DNA of 64,000 bases, taken from the NCBI RefSeq assembly GCF_900013425.1, contig NZ_FBXK01000003.1:104067-168066 (forward strand). The letters are read 5' to 3'. The notes beneath the pieces were generated by a model. It had not been told where the DNA came from. It saw only the letters and a program-made list of their open reading frames with translations, and made no database searches. The stretch is from Sphingobium sp. Z007. Lineage in GTDB: Bacteria; Pseudomonadota; Alphaproteobacteria; Sphingomonadales; Sphingomonadaceae. The position numbers were made by a program, and so were the translations under genes. This document shows, in pieces, positions 16,756 through 25,577 of the stretch. Within the stretch, counting starts at the first letter, position 1; each line of letters opens with the position of its first letter.

Positions 16756-17422
16756 CGAGTCTGTAGCCTGCGCCTCGGACTGTGTGGAGCAGCGGCGCTT
16801 CGCCATCGCCGTCCAACTTGGCTCTCAGCCTACTGATATGAACGTCAACGAGATTGGTCCCTGGATCGAAGCTGTAGTCCCAAGCCGCTTCGATTAACAT
16901 CGTTCGCGTGACTACCTGTCCGATATGTCGAAGAAAATAGTCGAGGAGCTGAAATTCCTTGTTGGAGAGTTCAATGCGTCGCTCGCCGCGCCGGGCGACC
17001 CGGGTGAGTAAATCCAACTCCAAATCGGCGATATGCCGAGTCCGCGGCGGTGTCGCGACGCCCTCTACCCGGCGAACGATAGCCGCAAGCCTTGCCACCA
17101 GTTCCTGGAATGAGAAAGGTTTGGTGAGATAATCATCGCCCCCCGCATTGAGGCCTTTGATGCGATCATCCACTTGGCCCAACGCGCTCAAAATCAAAAC
17201 CGGCGTCTTGTGGCCCTGAGCGCGAAGCGCCTCAAGCACCGACAGGCCATCCATGAGCGGCAGATTGCGATCGAGAATGATCGCATCATAGTCTTTAGTG
17301 AGCCCCGCCGTCAGTCCATCCAAGCCGGTCGACGCAAGGTCGCAGGCATGACCGAGCTCAACAAGGCCTTGGCAGACGTAACCGGCTGTCGGCAGATCGT
17401 CCTCGATAAGGAGCAGTTTCAT
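16745..17422 (-). CDS. OmpR-family response regulator
   Basis: 225 residues from ATG 17422 ('MKLLLIEDDLPTAGYV'). Receiver domain: acidic pocket E8-D9-D10, phospho-acceptor in 'DAIILDRNLPLMDG' (Asp51 region), Thr/Ser in 'ILSALG' and Lys in 'YLTKPF'. C-terminal winged helix: 'RRIELSNKEFQLLDYFLRH' and 'VDVHISRLRAKLD'. It would bind direct repeats in target promoters when phosphorylated. Transcribed with, and overlapping, its kinase gene. Confidence 0.95.
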   Translation of the reverse strand: MKLLLIEDDLPTAGYVCQGLVELGHACDLASTGLDGLTAGLTKDYDAIILDRNLPLMDGLSVLEALRAQGHKTPVLILSALGQVDDRIKGLNAGGDDYLTKPFSFQELVARLAAIVRRVEGVATPPRTRHIADLELDLLTRVARRGERRIELSNKEFQLLDYFLRHIGQVVTRTMLIEAAWDYSFDPGTNLVDVHISRLRAKLDGDGEAPLLHTVRGAGYRLDAN

Positions 17423-17683
17423 TGGAAACCCGGCTCTGCAAGCGACATGGTTGACCGCGGTTCCACTGCAGCGGCCATGGAGGCGTAGTGGATCTGCAAA
17501 TCGTTCATGTACGGAATCGTCGCAGCCATGCAAATATATCCTCAAAGTTTTGCGACCTTGTCATTGGCATCGTTCCCTCAAGCGCTACCACATCAGTAGC
17601 TTTGGATGGGGCGCTCTCCATGCAGTCCGCCTTGTGGCGCGTCGACGCTCGATCTCCCAACGAGAAGCGTTAAAAGATGTCGG

Positions 17684-18133
17684 TTAGTGGCGGCCTCCAT
17701 GATGCGCGCCTCCGGAACGATGTCCCCCGCCGTGTCCGGCTGCGCCATGACCCGAGATAGCGTGGCTCGGTCCGCCATGCCGCACTCCATGACGTCCAAG
17801 ACCAAATAGCCCGAATCTTCCAACTCCATAAAGGCTCCGACCGTAAAGACGTCCGGGATAGTAGCTGGAGTTGGACCTGGCGACCGGTATCACGCAGGTC
17901 GCAGCATCCTCCGACCCGGTGGTTTGCGCCAGAGGATCGGGCGATGGATTCGGGCCGATTTCGGCCTCCGGTCTAACTCCAGGCGGCAACAATTTGGCTG
18001 CGACCGCTCCGGGAGTTTTGCACGATACCTGATAATAGGTGAAAGCCGGCCGCTGCGCTGTGCCGACGCAGCCACTAAGCGACACGCTCAAAATAGCGCT
18101 CGAAACCAATATCGACGTCCGCCGCAAGGGCAT
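17684..18133 (-). CDS. Gly/His-rich lipoprotein, paralogue of the broken gene at 3738
   Basis: 149 residues from ATG 18133, preceded by GGGAGAGA. Lipoprotein signal ending 'SVSLSGC' (lipobox LSGC). The mature part contains 'SCKTPGAVAAK' and 'AATCVIPVARSNSSYYPG', then a Gly/Arg/His-rich tail ending 'HHGGRH'. The two Cys in the mature part are also present in the broken copy at 3738-4208. Probably anchored in the outer membrane, function unknown. Divergent from the gene at 18399. Confidence 0.7.
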   Translation of the reverse strand: MPLRRTSILVSSAILSVSLSGCVGTAQRPAFTYYQVSCKTPGAVAAKLLPPGVRPEAEIGPNPSPDPLAQTTGSEDAATCVIPVARSNSSYYPGRLYGRSLYGVGRFGLFGLGRHGVRHGGPSHAISGHGAAGHGGGHRSGGAHHGGRH

Positions 18134-18398
18134 CGTTCTCTCCCGTGATGAACCTTTGAAGCCCTGACGCAAACCGTCTTTCGAACACCGGCAGCGGTTG
18201 CTCTGAGTTCCGTTCAACAGCAGCGACCCAGCCTTCGAAACCTTCGATATGTTGTAGATGGAGATTTCCCCCGCACCATCGTTAAACGCACCAGTTTTAC
18301 ATTCTAAAATTCATGTAATCTTCGCGTCACGATAGCGATAAGCTGCCACGCAATAGCTCCTCATCGACCTTTGCGTCGGGAGGAAGGATGCCGGTTCA

Positions 18399-18803
18399 AT
18401 GGATCGCCGTACCCGTGCCAGCGCAGGGTGCCTTGCAGGGTTTGTGGCCATCGCGCTCAGCGTCGGGGGACAAGCATCTCCGCCTGATCGGATTGTGTCG
18501 CTGGAAGTCTATGGCGAAGATCCTTGCCCACGTTCGCCTGAAGCTGGCGACAGCGTGATCGTCGTTTGTGGGCGCCAGCCGGAATCCGAACGCTATCGTA
18601 TTCCATCGCGACTTCGCAAAAGTCAGATCGTCCGGCTGGAAGAAGCGTGGGGCAGCCGCGTCCAGGAGCTAGACGCGGCGAGCCGCAACGGAAGGCCTGA
18701 TAGCTGCTCGCCGGTCGGGTCTGGAGGGCAAACTGGCTGCTATCGACGTAGCCGGGATCAATGGCGTGCGGAGCGTCGGTTGCTTGATGGCGCAAAGCAA
18801 TGA
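18399..18803 (+). CDS. Secreted small protein conserved in sphingomonads, unknown function
   Basis: 134 residues with a signal peptide ('GFVAIALSVGGQASP'). The mature protein has 'VYGEDPCPRSPEAGDSVIVV' and 'CGRQPESERYRIPSRLRK', then 'DSCSPVGSGGQTGCYRRS'. Four cysteines and the ERYRIP motif are features I recognise from a widespread uncharacterised sphingomonad family. Periplasmic, probably disulfide-bonded. Confidence 0.7.
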   Translation: MDRRTRASAGCLAGFVAIALSVGGQASPPDRIVSLEVYGEDPCPRSPEAGDSVIVVCGRQPESERYRIPSRLRKSQIVRLEEAWGSRVQELDAASRNGRPDSCSPVGSGGQTGCYRRSRDQWRAERRLLDGAKQ

Positions 18804-19101
18804 CAGGGGGTCTGGTTACATTGAAATCCTACGACGCGGCGGCCAATGCCAGAAAAGCGCTCACATGTCGTTCTCGTTGCTACTCCGGCAGGGAAACTGG
18901 GGTCCAGGCGACACGTGATCAAAATCGCCCCATCATGAGAAGAGTCCTCTGGCGGTCTCTGTCACAGACCGCGTTGCGCGTGCGTGAGAGCGGCTATCGC
19001 CCGGAACCGCACAAATCTGATGGTGATGCCCGTGGCACCCCGACCGGTCTCCATTGTCGCCACGACCGAGCTGCCAGCCCGCAGCCTGCGAGGGGAGGGC
19101 G

Positions 19102-20607
19102 ATGAGAAAGCGCACGAGAATTCAGCTTCTCCTTCTGTCATCGTTATTGGGCGCCGCACCGAGCAATGCCGAGACCCTGAGAGAGGCGCTGGTAGCTGCC
19201 TATCGCACCAATCCGTCTCTGACCGGCGCTCGGGCCGGCCTGCGTGCAACTGACGAGGGGGTTCCGATCGCGAAGGCAGCAGCGCGACCAACGCTTAGTG
19301 CCACGGCCGACTACCAAGAATTCCTGGTCAGATCAGCAAACAGCTTTTCTGCACCGCTGCGAGCCGTCAGCAGCAGTGCCAACCTCTCATTCCCACTGTA
19401 TCAGGGCGGACGCGTTCGCAACGCCATAAGAGCTGCCGATGCGCGGGTTGAGGCCGGGCGAGCCAATCTTCGAAGCAGCGAAGCGGATCTATTCACCGCC
19501 ATAGTGTCGGTCTATATGGACGTCATTCGTGATACCGCGATCGTCAATTTCAATGCGCGCAATGTCAGGGTGCTTGAAACCAACCTCCAAGCATCTCGCG
19601 ACCGGTTTGAGATCGGCGACCTGACGCGGACGGACGTCGCCCAATCCCAAGCGCGGCTCGCGCTTGCCCGAGGCCAGCTCGAATTAGTAAGCTCGCAACT
19701 CGATGCAAGCCTTGAAAATTACCTTCGATTTGTCGGCTTGCCTGCGCGGTCTCTGGAACAGCCCCCCGAATTGCCCGGTCTGCCGGCTACCTCGGCCGCT
19801 GCAGTCGATATTGCATTGGCAAATAATCCCCAACTCGTTGCGGCAAAAGCCGATTCCGATGCCGCGCGCTTTGATATTCGGGTGGCGGCAGCAGCGCGGT
19901 CACCGCGACTCTCTGCGATCGGCAGCGGTAACTACAACAATTATCTTGGTTCTCTCGATAGCTCAGTGCCAGGAAGGGTTTTCCAACAATCGCAGCGGAC
20001 CGCCACCGTCGGTCTTTCAGCGACAATTCCGCTATTCCAAGGTGGATTGCCCGCCGCACAGGTGAGACGCGCGCAGGCATTGTCCAGTCAGACGCTCGAG
20101 CAGATCGTCCTGGTAGAGCGCCGCGTCGTTGCGGATGCTCGCGCGGCATTTTCCCGACATCGCGCTACACAGGCGGTGATTGTGTCTTCACGCACGGCAG
20201 TCTCTGCGAATGAACTAGCGCTGGAGGGCGTCCGCGCGGAAAATAGTGTGGGCAACCGAAACGTTCTAGATGTACTCAACGCCGAGCAGGAACTGCTCAA
20301 CAGCCAAGTCCAGCTCGTGACCGCGCAACGCGATGCGTATGTCGCGGCATTTGCACTTCTGGCGGCGATGGGTCGGGCAGAAGCCAGAGAGCTCGGCCTA
20401 TTTGGCGGTGCACTTTTTGCGCCCGTGCTTGAGGATCGCGAGAGCGCTCCTGTCAGTTCCATCGGTACTAGGGGCTTGTCCAGATCGCAGATTGGGCCTG
20501 TTCTCAACGACCAGCCGGCCTCAGATTTTGGTGAGGAGCCGTCAACGCTCTTGACCACGCCAGAGACGCCGGGAGCGGGAGTTCCATATGGTGCGGAAAA
20601 CCCTTGA
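19102..20607 (+). CDS. TolC-family outer-membrane channel protein
   Basis: 501 residues from ATG 19102, chosen because GAGGGGAGG lies just upstream. The signal peptide ends 'SNAETLREALVAAYRTNPSL', followed by the first of two OEP repeats. Typical motifs are 'FEIGDLTRTDVAQSQARLAL', 'ATIPLFQGG' and 'VGNRNVLDVLNAEQELLNSQ'. A Ser/Thr/Pro-rich C-terminal extension is unstructured. As the outer-membrane exit duct it would work with an RND or ABC pump plus adaptor, neither of which is adjacent. May be a target of the nearby two-component system. Confidence 0.93.
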   Translation: MRKRTRIQLLLLSSLLGAAPSNAETLREALVAAYRTNPSLTGARAGLRATDEGVPIAKAAARPTLSATADYQEFLVRSANSFSAPLRAVSSSANLSFPLYQGGRVRNAIRAADARVEAGRANLRSSEADLFTAIVSVYMDVIRDTAIVNFNARNVRVLETNLQASRDRFEIGDLTRTDVAQSQARLALARGQLELVSSQLDASLENYLRFVGLPARSLEQPPELPGLPATSAAAVDIALANNPQLVAAKADSDAARFDIRVAAAARSPRLSAIGSGNYNNYLGSLDSSVPGRVFQQSQRTATVGLSATIPLFQGGLPAAQVRRAQALSSQTLEQIVLVERRVVADARAAFSRHRATQAVIVSSRTAVSANELALEGVRAENSVGNRNVLDVLNAEQELLNSQVQLVTAQRDAYVAAFALLAAMGRAEARELGLFGGALFAPVLEDRESAPVSSIGTRGLSRSQIGPVLNDQPASDFGEEPSTLLTTPETPGAGVPYGAENP

Positions 20608-20718
20608 TGGCGAAGAATGATATGCTGAAGCCAAGCCGAGCTCGACAGCGGGCCAATCTTTCAATCGCCCGGAGATCCGTCGTCCGCCTTGCAACTGAAG
20701 ATGGAGCGGACGGGTCCT

Positions 20719-21180
20719 ATGCGTATCGCGCCTAGCTCTCTTTACGAGATTGGCTCCCATCTCATCAATCTCGGCGCCGCTTATGGCTTGGCTCTTCCGA
20801 TAGGGTGGGACCGGGAAAGAGAAGAGCGTAGCGCTGGTATTCGTACCTTTCCGTTGGTGGCAGTAGCGAGCTGCGGCTTCGTGCTGATCGCAATCGCCGT
20901 GCTTGGCAGGGAGTCGACCGGTCAAGCCCGAATTCTAGAGGGCTTGATCACCGGCGTTGGGTTCATCGGTGGAGGCGCGATCCTCAAGCATGGGGGTCAA
21001 GCTTCTGGCACGGCGACCGCGGCAAGCCTTTGGGCTACTGGCGCCTTGGGCGCTGCAGTGGGATATGGGCTCTACGATATCGCGGCATTTCTCAGCCTGA
21101 TGACCTTCCTTACGCTTCGCAGCTCGCGTCCTCTAAAAAAAGCGGCCAAGCCGCAAACAGAAAGCGAGCCAGGTCAATGA
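20719..21180 (+). CDS. MgtC/SapB-family membrane protein
   Basis: 153 residues from ATG 20719 (GGAGCGGACGGG upstream); ATG 20701 is possible. The family core 'LPIGWDREREERSAGIRTFP', 'EGLITGVGFIGGGAILK' and 'GTATAASLWATGALGAAVG' is intact and gives about four membrane spans. MgtC proteins support growth at low Mg2+ and modulate the membrane ATPase. The long ACT-like C-terminal domain of Salmonella MgtC is absent, as in the SapB subgroup. Fits the presence of CorA and an NRAMP stub in the same island. Confidence 0.88.
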   Translation: MRIAPSSLYEIGSHLINLGAAYGLALPIGWDREREERSAGIRTFPLVAVASCGFVLIAIAVLGRESTGQARILEGLITGVGFIGGGAILKHGGQASGTATAASLWATGALGAAVGYGLYDIAAFLSLMTFLTLRSSRPLKKAAKPQTESEPGQ

Positions 21181-21655
21181 TACCGTCCCGCGTGCGCGCA
21201 TTGAAACGGTTCAGTACACGCCGCGGGCGATCTCCATCGCGCCTTTTATTGCGCGCGCGGCCTCGCGATTTTTTAGACGACGAGGCCAGGCCATTGGGAC
21301 GCATCGCCCAGTCGTTTGGCCTCGATTTGACACGCGATTCCGCTTGGCTCCTGCCGGCACAGCGAGAAAGAGGCCACTGGAAAGGCTACTCCGCTGTGCC
21401 GCACGGGCCACGCCGTGGGTACTGGCTCCCCTGGCTGTACCCACGGCGAAATTTGCGCCTTGGGCTTTTGGCGGCTGCTCAGTGGAACCAGCCTCATATG
21501 CCTGAAATTTTCTCGGCCGCGCTTTTTATATCCGTTTTGGTGGAACCACCTCGGCAGCGACCAGAGGATGGTTTCAGATGTCGGCTTGCGCAGTTTTTGC
21601 GTCGATGAGACGATCTCAGAATCATTCGGGGGAGGCGGACCGCACCCGTGAGATC
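21181..21655. other. 475-bp interval, no supported gene; contains a 10-bp inverted repeat
   Basis: Open frames on both strands are rich in Arg/Ala and lack start signals. One structure stands out: CCGTGGGTAC (21413-21422) and GTACCCACGG (21437-21446) form a perfect stem with a 14-base loop. With no U-run it is not a classic terminator; it may be an operator or a mobile-element end. Confidence 0.45.
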
Positions 21656-22015
21656 ATGGCAGACGGCGAGCGAGCACGCGGGCGATCCTATTGGCAAGCG
21701 GTGCTACTGCGCCGTATTATGCTTTTTCGCAGGCTATTGTTCGCCATTCTCTTTGCGATTATTATCTTCTCACTTTCCGGCCAGGGCCGAGAGGGCTCGC
21801 CGTGTGTGTCATGGTGGGCGGCGACTTTTGCTGCGGGAACTTTGGAGTTCATTGCCGGATATTTCATAGCTGGCATCGTCGTATCGGTAATTACCATCCA
21901 AAAGAATGGACCATTCGAAGCCGATCTCGGGCCGAGACTTGGCTTGCTCGGCGCGGCAGGGGGTTTTTCCGCACTTCTCGCTGCGGTATCTCTCATCGGG
22001 CAGCGATGTTCATGA
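21656..22015 (+). CDS. Small inner-membrane protein, three spans
   Basis: About 119 residues from ATG 21656; an in-frame earlier start at 21578 is possible. Hydrophobic segments: 'LLFAILFAIIIFSLSG', 'FAAGTLEFIAGYFIAGIVVS' and 'LLGAAGGFSALLAAVSLI'. The N-terminus is basic (positive-inside). No family recognised. Confidence 0.45.
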   Translation: MADGERARGRSYWQAVLLRRIMLFRRLLFAILFAIIIFSLSGQGREGSPCVSWWAATFAAGTLEFIAGYFIAGIVVSVITIQKNGPFEADLGPRLGLLGAAGGFSALLAAVSLIGQRCS

Positions 22016-22056
22016 CGATCTGGTCATGCTCGCAAACTATCATCAGGAGTCAGACT

Positions 22057-22461
22057 ATGTCGTCCGATTTAGGGAATATGAATTACAGCGCGCGGAGTAC
22101 ACGCCGCGCAAACTTGCTCGTCTTGTGCCTTGCGTTGCTTGCATTGCCCGCCTGTTCAAACAAGGGCAACGAGATTCCGACGGACAAGGCGTCTGGCGCT
22201 GGCAGCACGCCATCGCTCCCGCCATCGATCTCAGCAAGTCATACCTACCGGTGCAATGACAACAGCCTGGTTTTCATCGATTTCATGAGTGACGGCACGA
22301 CCCTCGACCTTCGCGGATCCAAGGCAGCGGCGCCCGCCCGGATGACTGCACCGGCGCCTGGAATGCCATTTGTTGGCGATGAGGCTACGGCGACGGTCAA
22401 CAATAAAACGATAGTTCTGCAACAATATAAGAAACCAAGCAGGACATGCCGGCGGGATTGA
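22057..22461 (+). CDS. Lipoprotein with MliC-like domain (possible lysozyme inhibitor)
   Basis: 134 residues from ATG 22057 with AGGAG nine bases upstream. Lipoprotein signal ends 'LALLALPAC'. After a Ser/Pro linker the domain 'SHTYRCNDNSLVFIDFMSDG', 'TTLDLRG', 'FVGDEATATVNNKTIVLQ' and a terminal 'RTCRRD' follows the MliC pattern: one Cys early, one Cys near the end, beta-strands between. MliC proteins inhibit c-type lysozyme in the periplasm. The match is a pattern judgement; a generic lipoprotein is the alternative. Confidence 0.55.
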   Translation: MSSDLGNMNYSARSTRRANLLVLCLALLALPACSNKGNEIPTDKASGAGSTPSLPPSISASHTYRCNDNSLVFIDFMSDGTTLDLRGSKAAAPARMTAPAPGMPFVGDEATATVNNKTIVLQQYKKPSRTCRRD

Positions 22462-22536
22462 AGTTTGCACCGAAGGGCCCCTTGCTAAAGTTTCGAAAAC
22501 GTGTGTGTCGGGCACAGCTATCAGCGAGGAAACGAC

Positions 22537-22707
22537 ATGGTTAAAGAGGCTTGGATAGCGGATTGTGCGACTGGCTCTCACCGACCGGATGGTAACATCG
22601 ACCGTGAAGTCACAGGCATTCAGCGCTCGCGTTGTCGAGCTTGTGGCTGCGCATTGATGCGGACCGCGGCGATGCCCCGCTGGTATTTTTCTGGCCTCCT
22701 CGGCTGA
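22537..22707 (+). CDS. 56-residue protein with a CxxC knuckle
   Basis: ATG 22537 has GAGGAAACGAC directly upstream, a strong ribosome site. The product contains 'RSRCRACGCALMRTAAMPRW' and ends 'YFSGLLG'. The closely spaced cysteines (CRACGC) could form half of a zinc site. Similar tiny proteins ending in a Trp/Tyr-rich tail are common in sphingomonads. Function unknown. Confidence 0.55.
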   Translation: MVKEAWIADCATGSHRPDGNIDREVTGIQRSRCRACGCALMRTAAMPRWYFSGLLG

Positions 22708-23517
22708 CCGCCCCCAAACTAATGACTGGTCAGGCTAATTTTGACGTGTGCGTCAGGCTATCGATGGGCTTGATCGCTTCGCTGTGAATGGAAGGCGGCT
22801 TCGGTTAAACTCAATGATTAAAACGACGTAATCTCCGGTTCACGCTGACGTCATACTAGCGGGCCATATTTGGAAAGGGAATACAGCCGCTGGGTTTTCG
22901 AGCAGATGGACGGCGAACCCTCGAACGTGGGCAGCAAAGCTGGTCCGGCTTTTAAAGCTTCCGCATTTTGGCTGTCCGGGAGGCATGCGAAAGGTATGGA
23001 TGATTCAAAGTGCGCGATGCGGCCGAAGAGGTTTGGGCGAACTTAGCCCGGCAGACAAACTTATTATTGGCGCCTCGCGCCTGTGGAAGCTGCTTCGTGC
23101 TGAGAACGCTGCGACGCTTCCCGGACTTCACGGGCGGCTCGCTCCCGTGGGAGGCGATATGCTGGCCGTGCCGCTGGACGACTTTTTCAAGCAGATCGCA
23201 GCGTGGTGCATTTGCCCTCACGGGTCGAGGATAAGGCACTCTGACCAGCTGTCGTGCGTCGAGGTTGCCACCCTCGACCTACTTCATGCTGCCTGTTCCT
23301 CTGATTTGCCCACGCGTTGTTCGAAATGGAATGGGTCATCGCTGCGAGCTCTCTCAGCGTATGTCTTGCGCCTGCAATTCGCTACTGAACTCAAACTTCG
23401 GTTTTAAAAGGGCTTTGCGCCTTCGGGTCTGTCTGGAGCGCACCGTACCGACGCGCATCACAGTCCCCAAGTGCGAACGTCGTCTTGGCTCACGCCAGTT
23501 CAAAGCGTGGGGACGGC
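22708..23517. other. About 800 bp with no intact gene
   Basis: Frames are broken on both strands. A plus-strand patch around 23060-23300 keeps protein-like composition ('GRLAPVGGDMLAVPLDDFF', 'VEVATLDLLHAACSS') but changes frame repeatedly, so it may be another decayed gene. I cannot name it. Confidence 0.35.
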
Positions 23518-23645
23518 AGACCGCAGTTTGGGCCGCGCGTTGCACGACTTTAACATCGAGATTATCTGTGCCAACTCCCCACCTGCCAAGCGGCAGGCGA
23601 AGACGGAACATCGCTGTCTCGCCGACGCCCGCGAGAGTCATCTCT
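23518..23645 (+). mobile_element. Transposase remnant (integrase-core fragment)
   Basis: The plus strand reads 'LGRALHDFNIEIICANSPPA', almost the GRAL-x-IEIICANSPQAKGR-x-ER motif of DDE transposases of the ISNCY/IS481-like kind. The following KGRVER part is out of frame. Only about 40 codons survive, bordering another decayed gene. Confidence 0.55.
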
Positions 23646-23679
23646 AACTTGCGGGGAGCGACATCTCCAAGTTGCGGTT

Positions 23680-24273
23680 ACAATCTCGATATTCGACGTC
23701 GCTTGCCCCGCTCTCTGCGCTGGTTGAAGCGACTGTTCGGCAATTCGGATTTCGCTGGTTCGCTGTCGCACAATGTCGATCTGAACCGGCGCGCGAAGAA
23801 CGCTCTCATGCTCACCACCAACCCAGCGCGTTGGATAGAGGACATCATTGAAGCATGGCGTTGTATGGACCCTATCCACGCCGCTTGTATCCGAACCGTG
23901 TTGGGGTGCCTTGGGACCGGATCCGAAATCATATCCGACCAGGTGTCGACCGTCGATCGCGTGCGGGTGCTCACGGATTGGCGGCCGGTTCACCCATGCC
24001 GTCCGGATGTCCGATGATCCCGACGCGATGTTCACTGTCAATCGCCAGCGTCGTGAAGCCCTATCGAGCCAGGATATGCTGACGGCGCGCTTGGCCTACA
24101 CCATGGCGTTCGACAGGCTCGCGCGCTTCTTGACGGACAAGCTGGCGAACGTGCCGGTTCATTCAGTCCTCGGCAGATCGATTGCGTGGTGGCGGGCGTG
24201 TCGGGCGCGCTATAGAATGGACATGGGAGTGATCGCTCGCGCCAGAGCTGGCGCGCGACCAGCTAACATTTGA
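23680..24273 (+). pseudogene. Decayed LuxR-type autoinducer-binding regulator
   Basis: Segments in different frames line up with the autoinducer-binding domain of LuxR-type regulators: 'LSALVEATVRQFGFRWFAVA', then 'NVDLNRRAKNALMLTTNPAR' and 'IIEAWRCMDPIHAACIRTV', then 'GVPWDRIRNHIRPG', then 'GRFTHAVRMSDDPDAMFTVN'. At least three frame changes are needed. The usual C-terminal helix-turn-helix is not visible. No luxI-type synthase is present in the window. The last open piece (24008-24273) could still be mis-annotated as an 88-residue gene. Confidence 0.55.
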
Positions 24274-24284
24274 ACGGAGGTTCA

Positions 24285-24785
24285 ATGATTTCGGTGCATG
24301 CACAGGTCGATATCGCAGCGTCGCCGGAAAGAGTCTGGCGGGTATTGATGAACTTCGCGCGCTATCGCAATTGGCACCCTTATGTCGAAATGGAGGGCGT
24401 AGCTATCCTGGGAGGCGAGATGGGTTTCTCCTTTCGGAACAAGTCCGACGCGCCGCGGGGCTGGAAAACTGAGGTGACAGTTACGCAGATGGAGCCGTCT
24501 TCGAACTTCGCCTTCAAGTTCGGCATCGCCGGCCTTTTTACGATTGAGCAGTGGTACTCCCTCGAAGAAATTCCTGACGGCACGCGCGTGACACATGGTT
24601 CGAACTACGGAGGATTTTTGCCGACCATTTCCGCAAGATTTATTCGCAAGCGCCTGCTCTCCGTTCACCAGGTCGCGATCGAACGGCTCGCTCGCGGCTT
24701 CGTCAAATCTAACAAGCCGCAACCGCAACGAGCGGCCAAGACGCCACCTAAACCGCGCAAGGGCTTCCGCGGCTACAGGCGGTGA
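24285..24785 (+). CDS. SRPBCC-family (polyketide cyclase/Bet v1-like) protein
   Basis: 166 residues from ATG 24285, preceded by GGAGG (24274-24282 region). The opening 'VHAQVDIAASPERVWRVLMN' and 'YRNWHPYVEM' are the hallmark first strand and helix of SRPBCC ligand-binding folds. 'FTIEQWYSLEEIPDGTRVTH' and a final long helix follow. A Lys/Pro/Arg-rich tail ('PPKPRKGFRGYRR') is extra. These proteins bind hydrophobic ligands; the ligand is unknown. It is the last intact gene before the IS30/IS21 boundary. Confidence 0.8.
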   Translation: MISVHAQVDIAASPERVWRVLMNFARYRNWHPYVEMEGVAILGGEMGFSFRNKSDAPRGWKTEVTVTQMEPSSNFAFKFGIAGLFTIEQWYSLEEIPDGTRVTHGSNYGGFLPTISARFIRKRLLSVHQVAIERLARGFVKSNKPQPQRAAKTPPKPRKGFRGYRR

Positions 24786-24917
24786 CCGACCTTCGGCGGC
24801 GGCGGTCGCCGGACGATTCCAGGGCATAGCTGCCCACAAGGTGGGCTCGATCCGGGCTTCGGATAAGTGAGGGTTCCATATCGAAGTGCGACTTTCTGCA
24901 AAAACTGCCGTGTATTC

Positions 24918-25464
24918 CTAACGCCATCTACCTTGCCTTGTTCTGGGGCTTGCCCCAGATCCAGGCAATAAAATTCCACCTCCGCTGCCAGTCGCCTCAG
25001 CCTGAGCTGCGAACACTTCAAGGGGGCTGCAACAATTGAGGCACTTGCGTGGCGTGTGGCTCATTCGCTCGGTGACGGCGCCGAGCTCCTCGTCAGATAA
25101 TAAGGCGAGGTCGGTGCCTAGCGGCAAGAACCGGCGGATGCGGCCGTTGCTGTTTTCGACGCTGCCTTTTGCCATGGTGCCGAGGGCTGACAGAAAAAGC
25201 TCTCGATACCGAGGGCTTGTTTAAGCAACGGGTAGCGCGAGAACTCCCTGCCGCGATCAAAAGTGATGCTGCGTCGTAAGTGGGCGGGAAGGGCGCGTAG
25301 CTCCCGCTGGACGCCATCGATCACGCCGACCGAGTGACGGCTCGGTTTTCGGATCAGCACCGCGTAGCGGCTCCGCCGTTCGATCAGCGACGTTAGGTTG
25401 GCTTTGCCGTATTCCCGGCTGAACAACACCAGATCACCTTCCCAATGCCCGTATGTGCCCCGAT
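24918..25464 (-). mobile_element. IS30-family transposase remnant, truncated by IS21
   Basis: The minus strand from 25464 reads 'GTYGHWEGDLVLFSREYGKA', 'SRYAVLIRKPSRHSVGVI' and 'RRSITFDRGREFSRYPLL', then after a one-base deletion near 25170 'KGSVENSNGRIRRFLPLG'. These are the DDE core and C-terminus of IS30 transposases. The N-terminal half is missing: the fragment stops exactly at the IS21 left end (25465) and is not found on the other side of either IS21 copy. A small perfect hairpin (CTGGGGC/GCCCCAG, 24943-24958) lies at the distal end. Confidence 0.82.
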
Positions 25465-25577
25465 TGTTGATTTCCACTGAGATGTGACCCGGGAGGGGCA
25501 TAAATTTCCACTGAGAAGTGACCCATGTTCTGACCTTCCCCTGGCTGATTGCAGCGGGGGATCAAGGAGTGATCTAC

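Noticed and set aside
24008..24273. Intact 88-residue gene
   Set aside because: Continues the autoinducer-binding-domain remains from other frames, so better read as the last open piece of a pseudogene.
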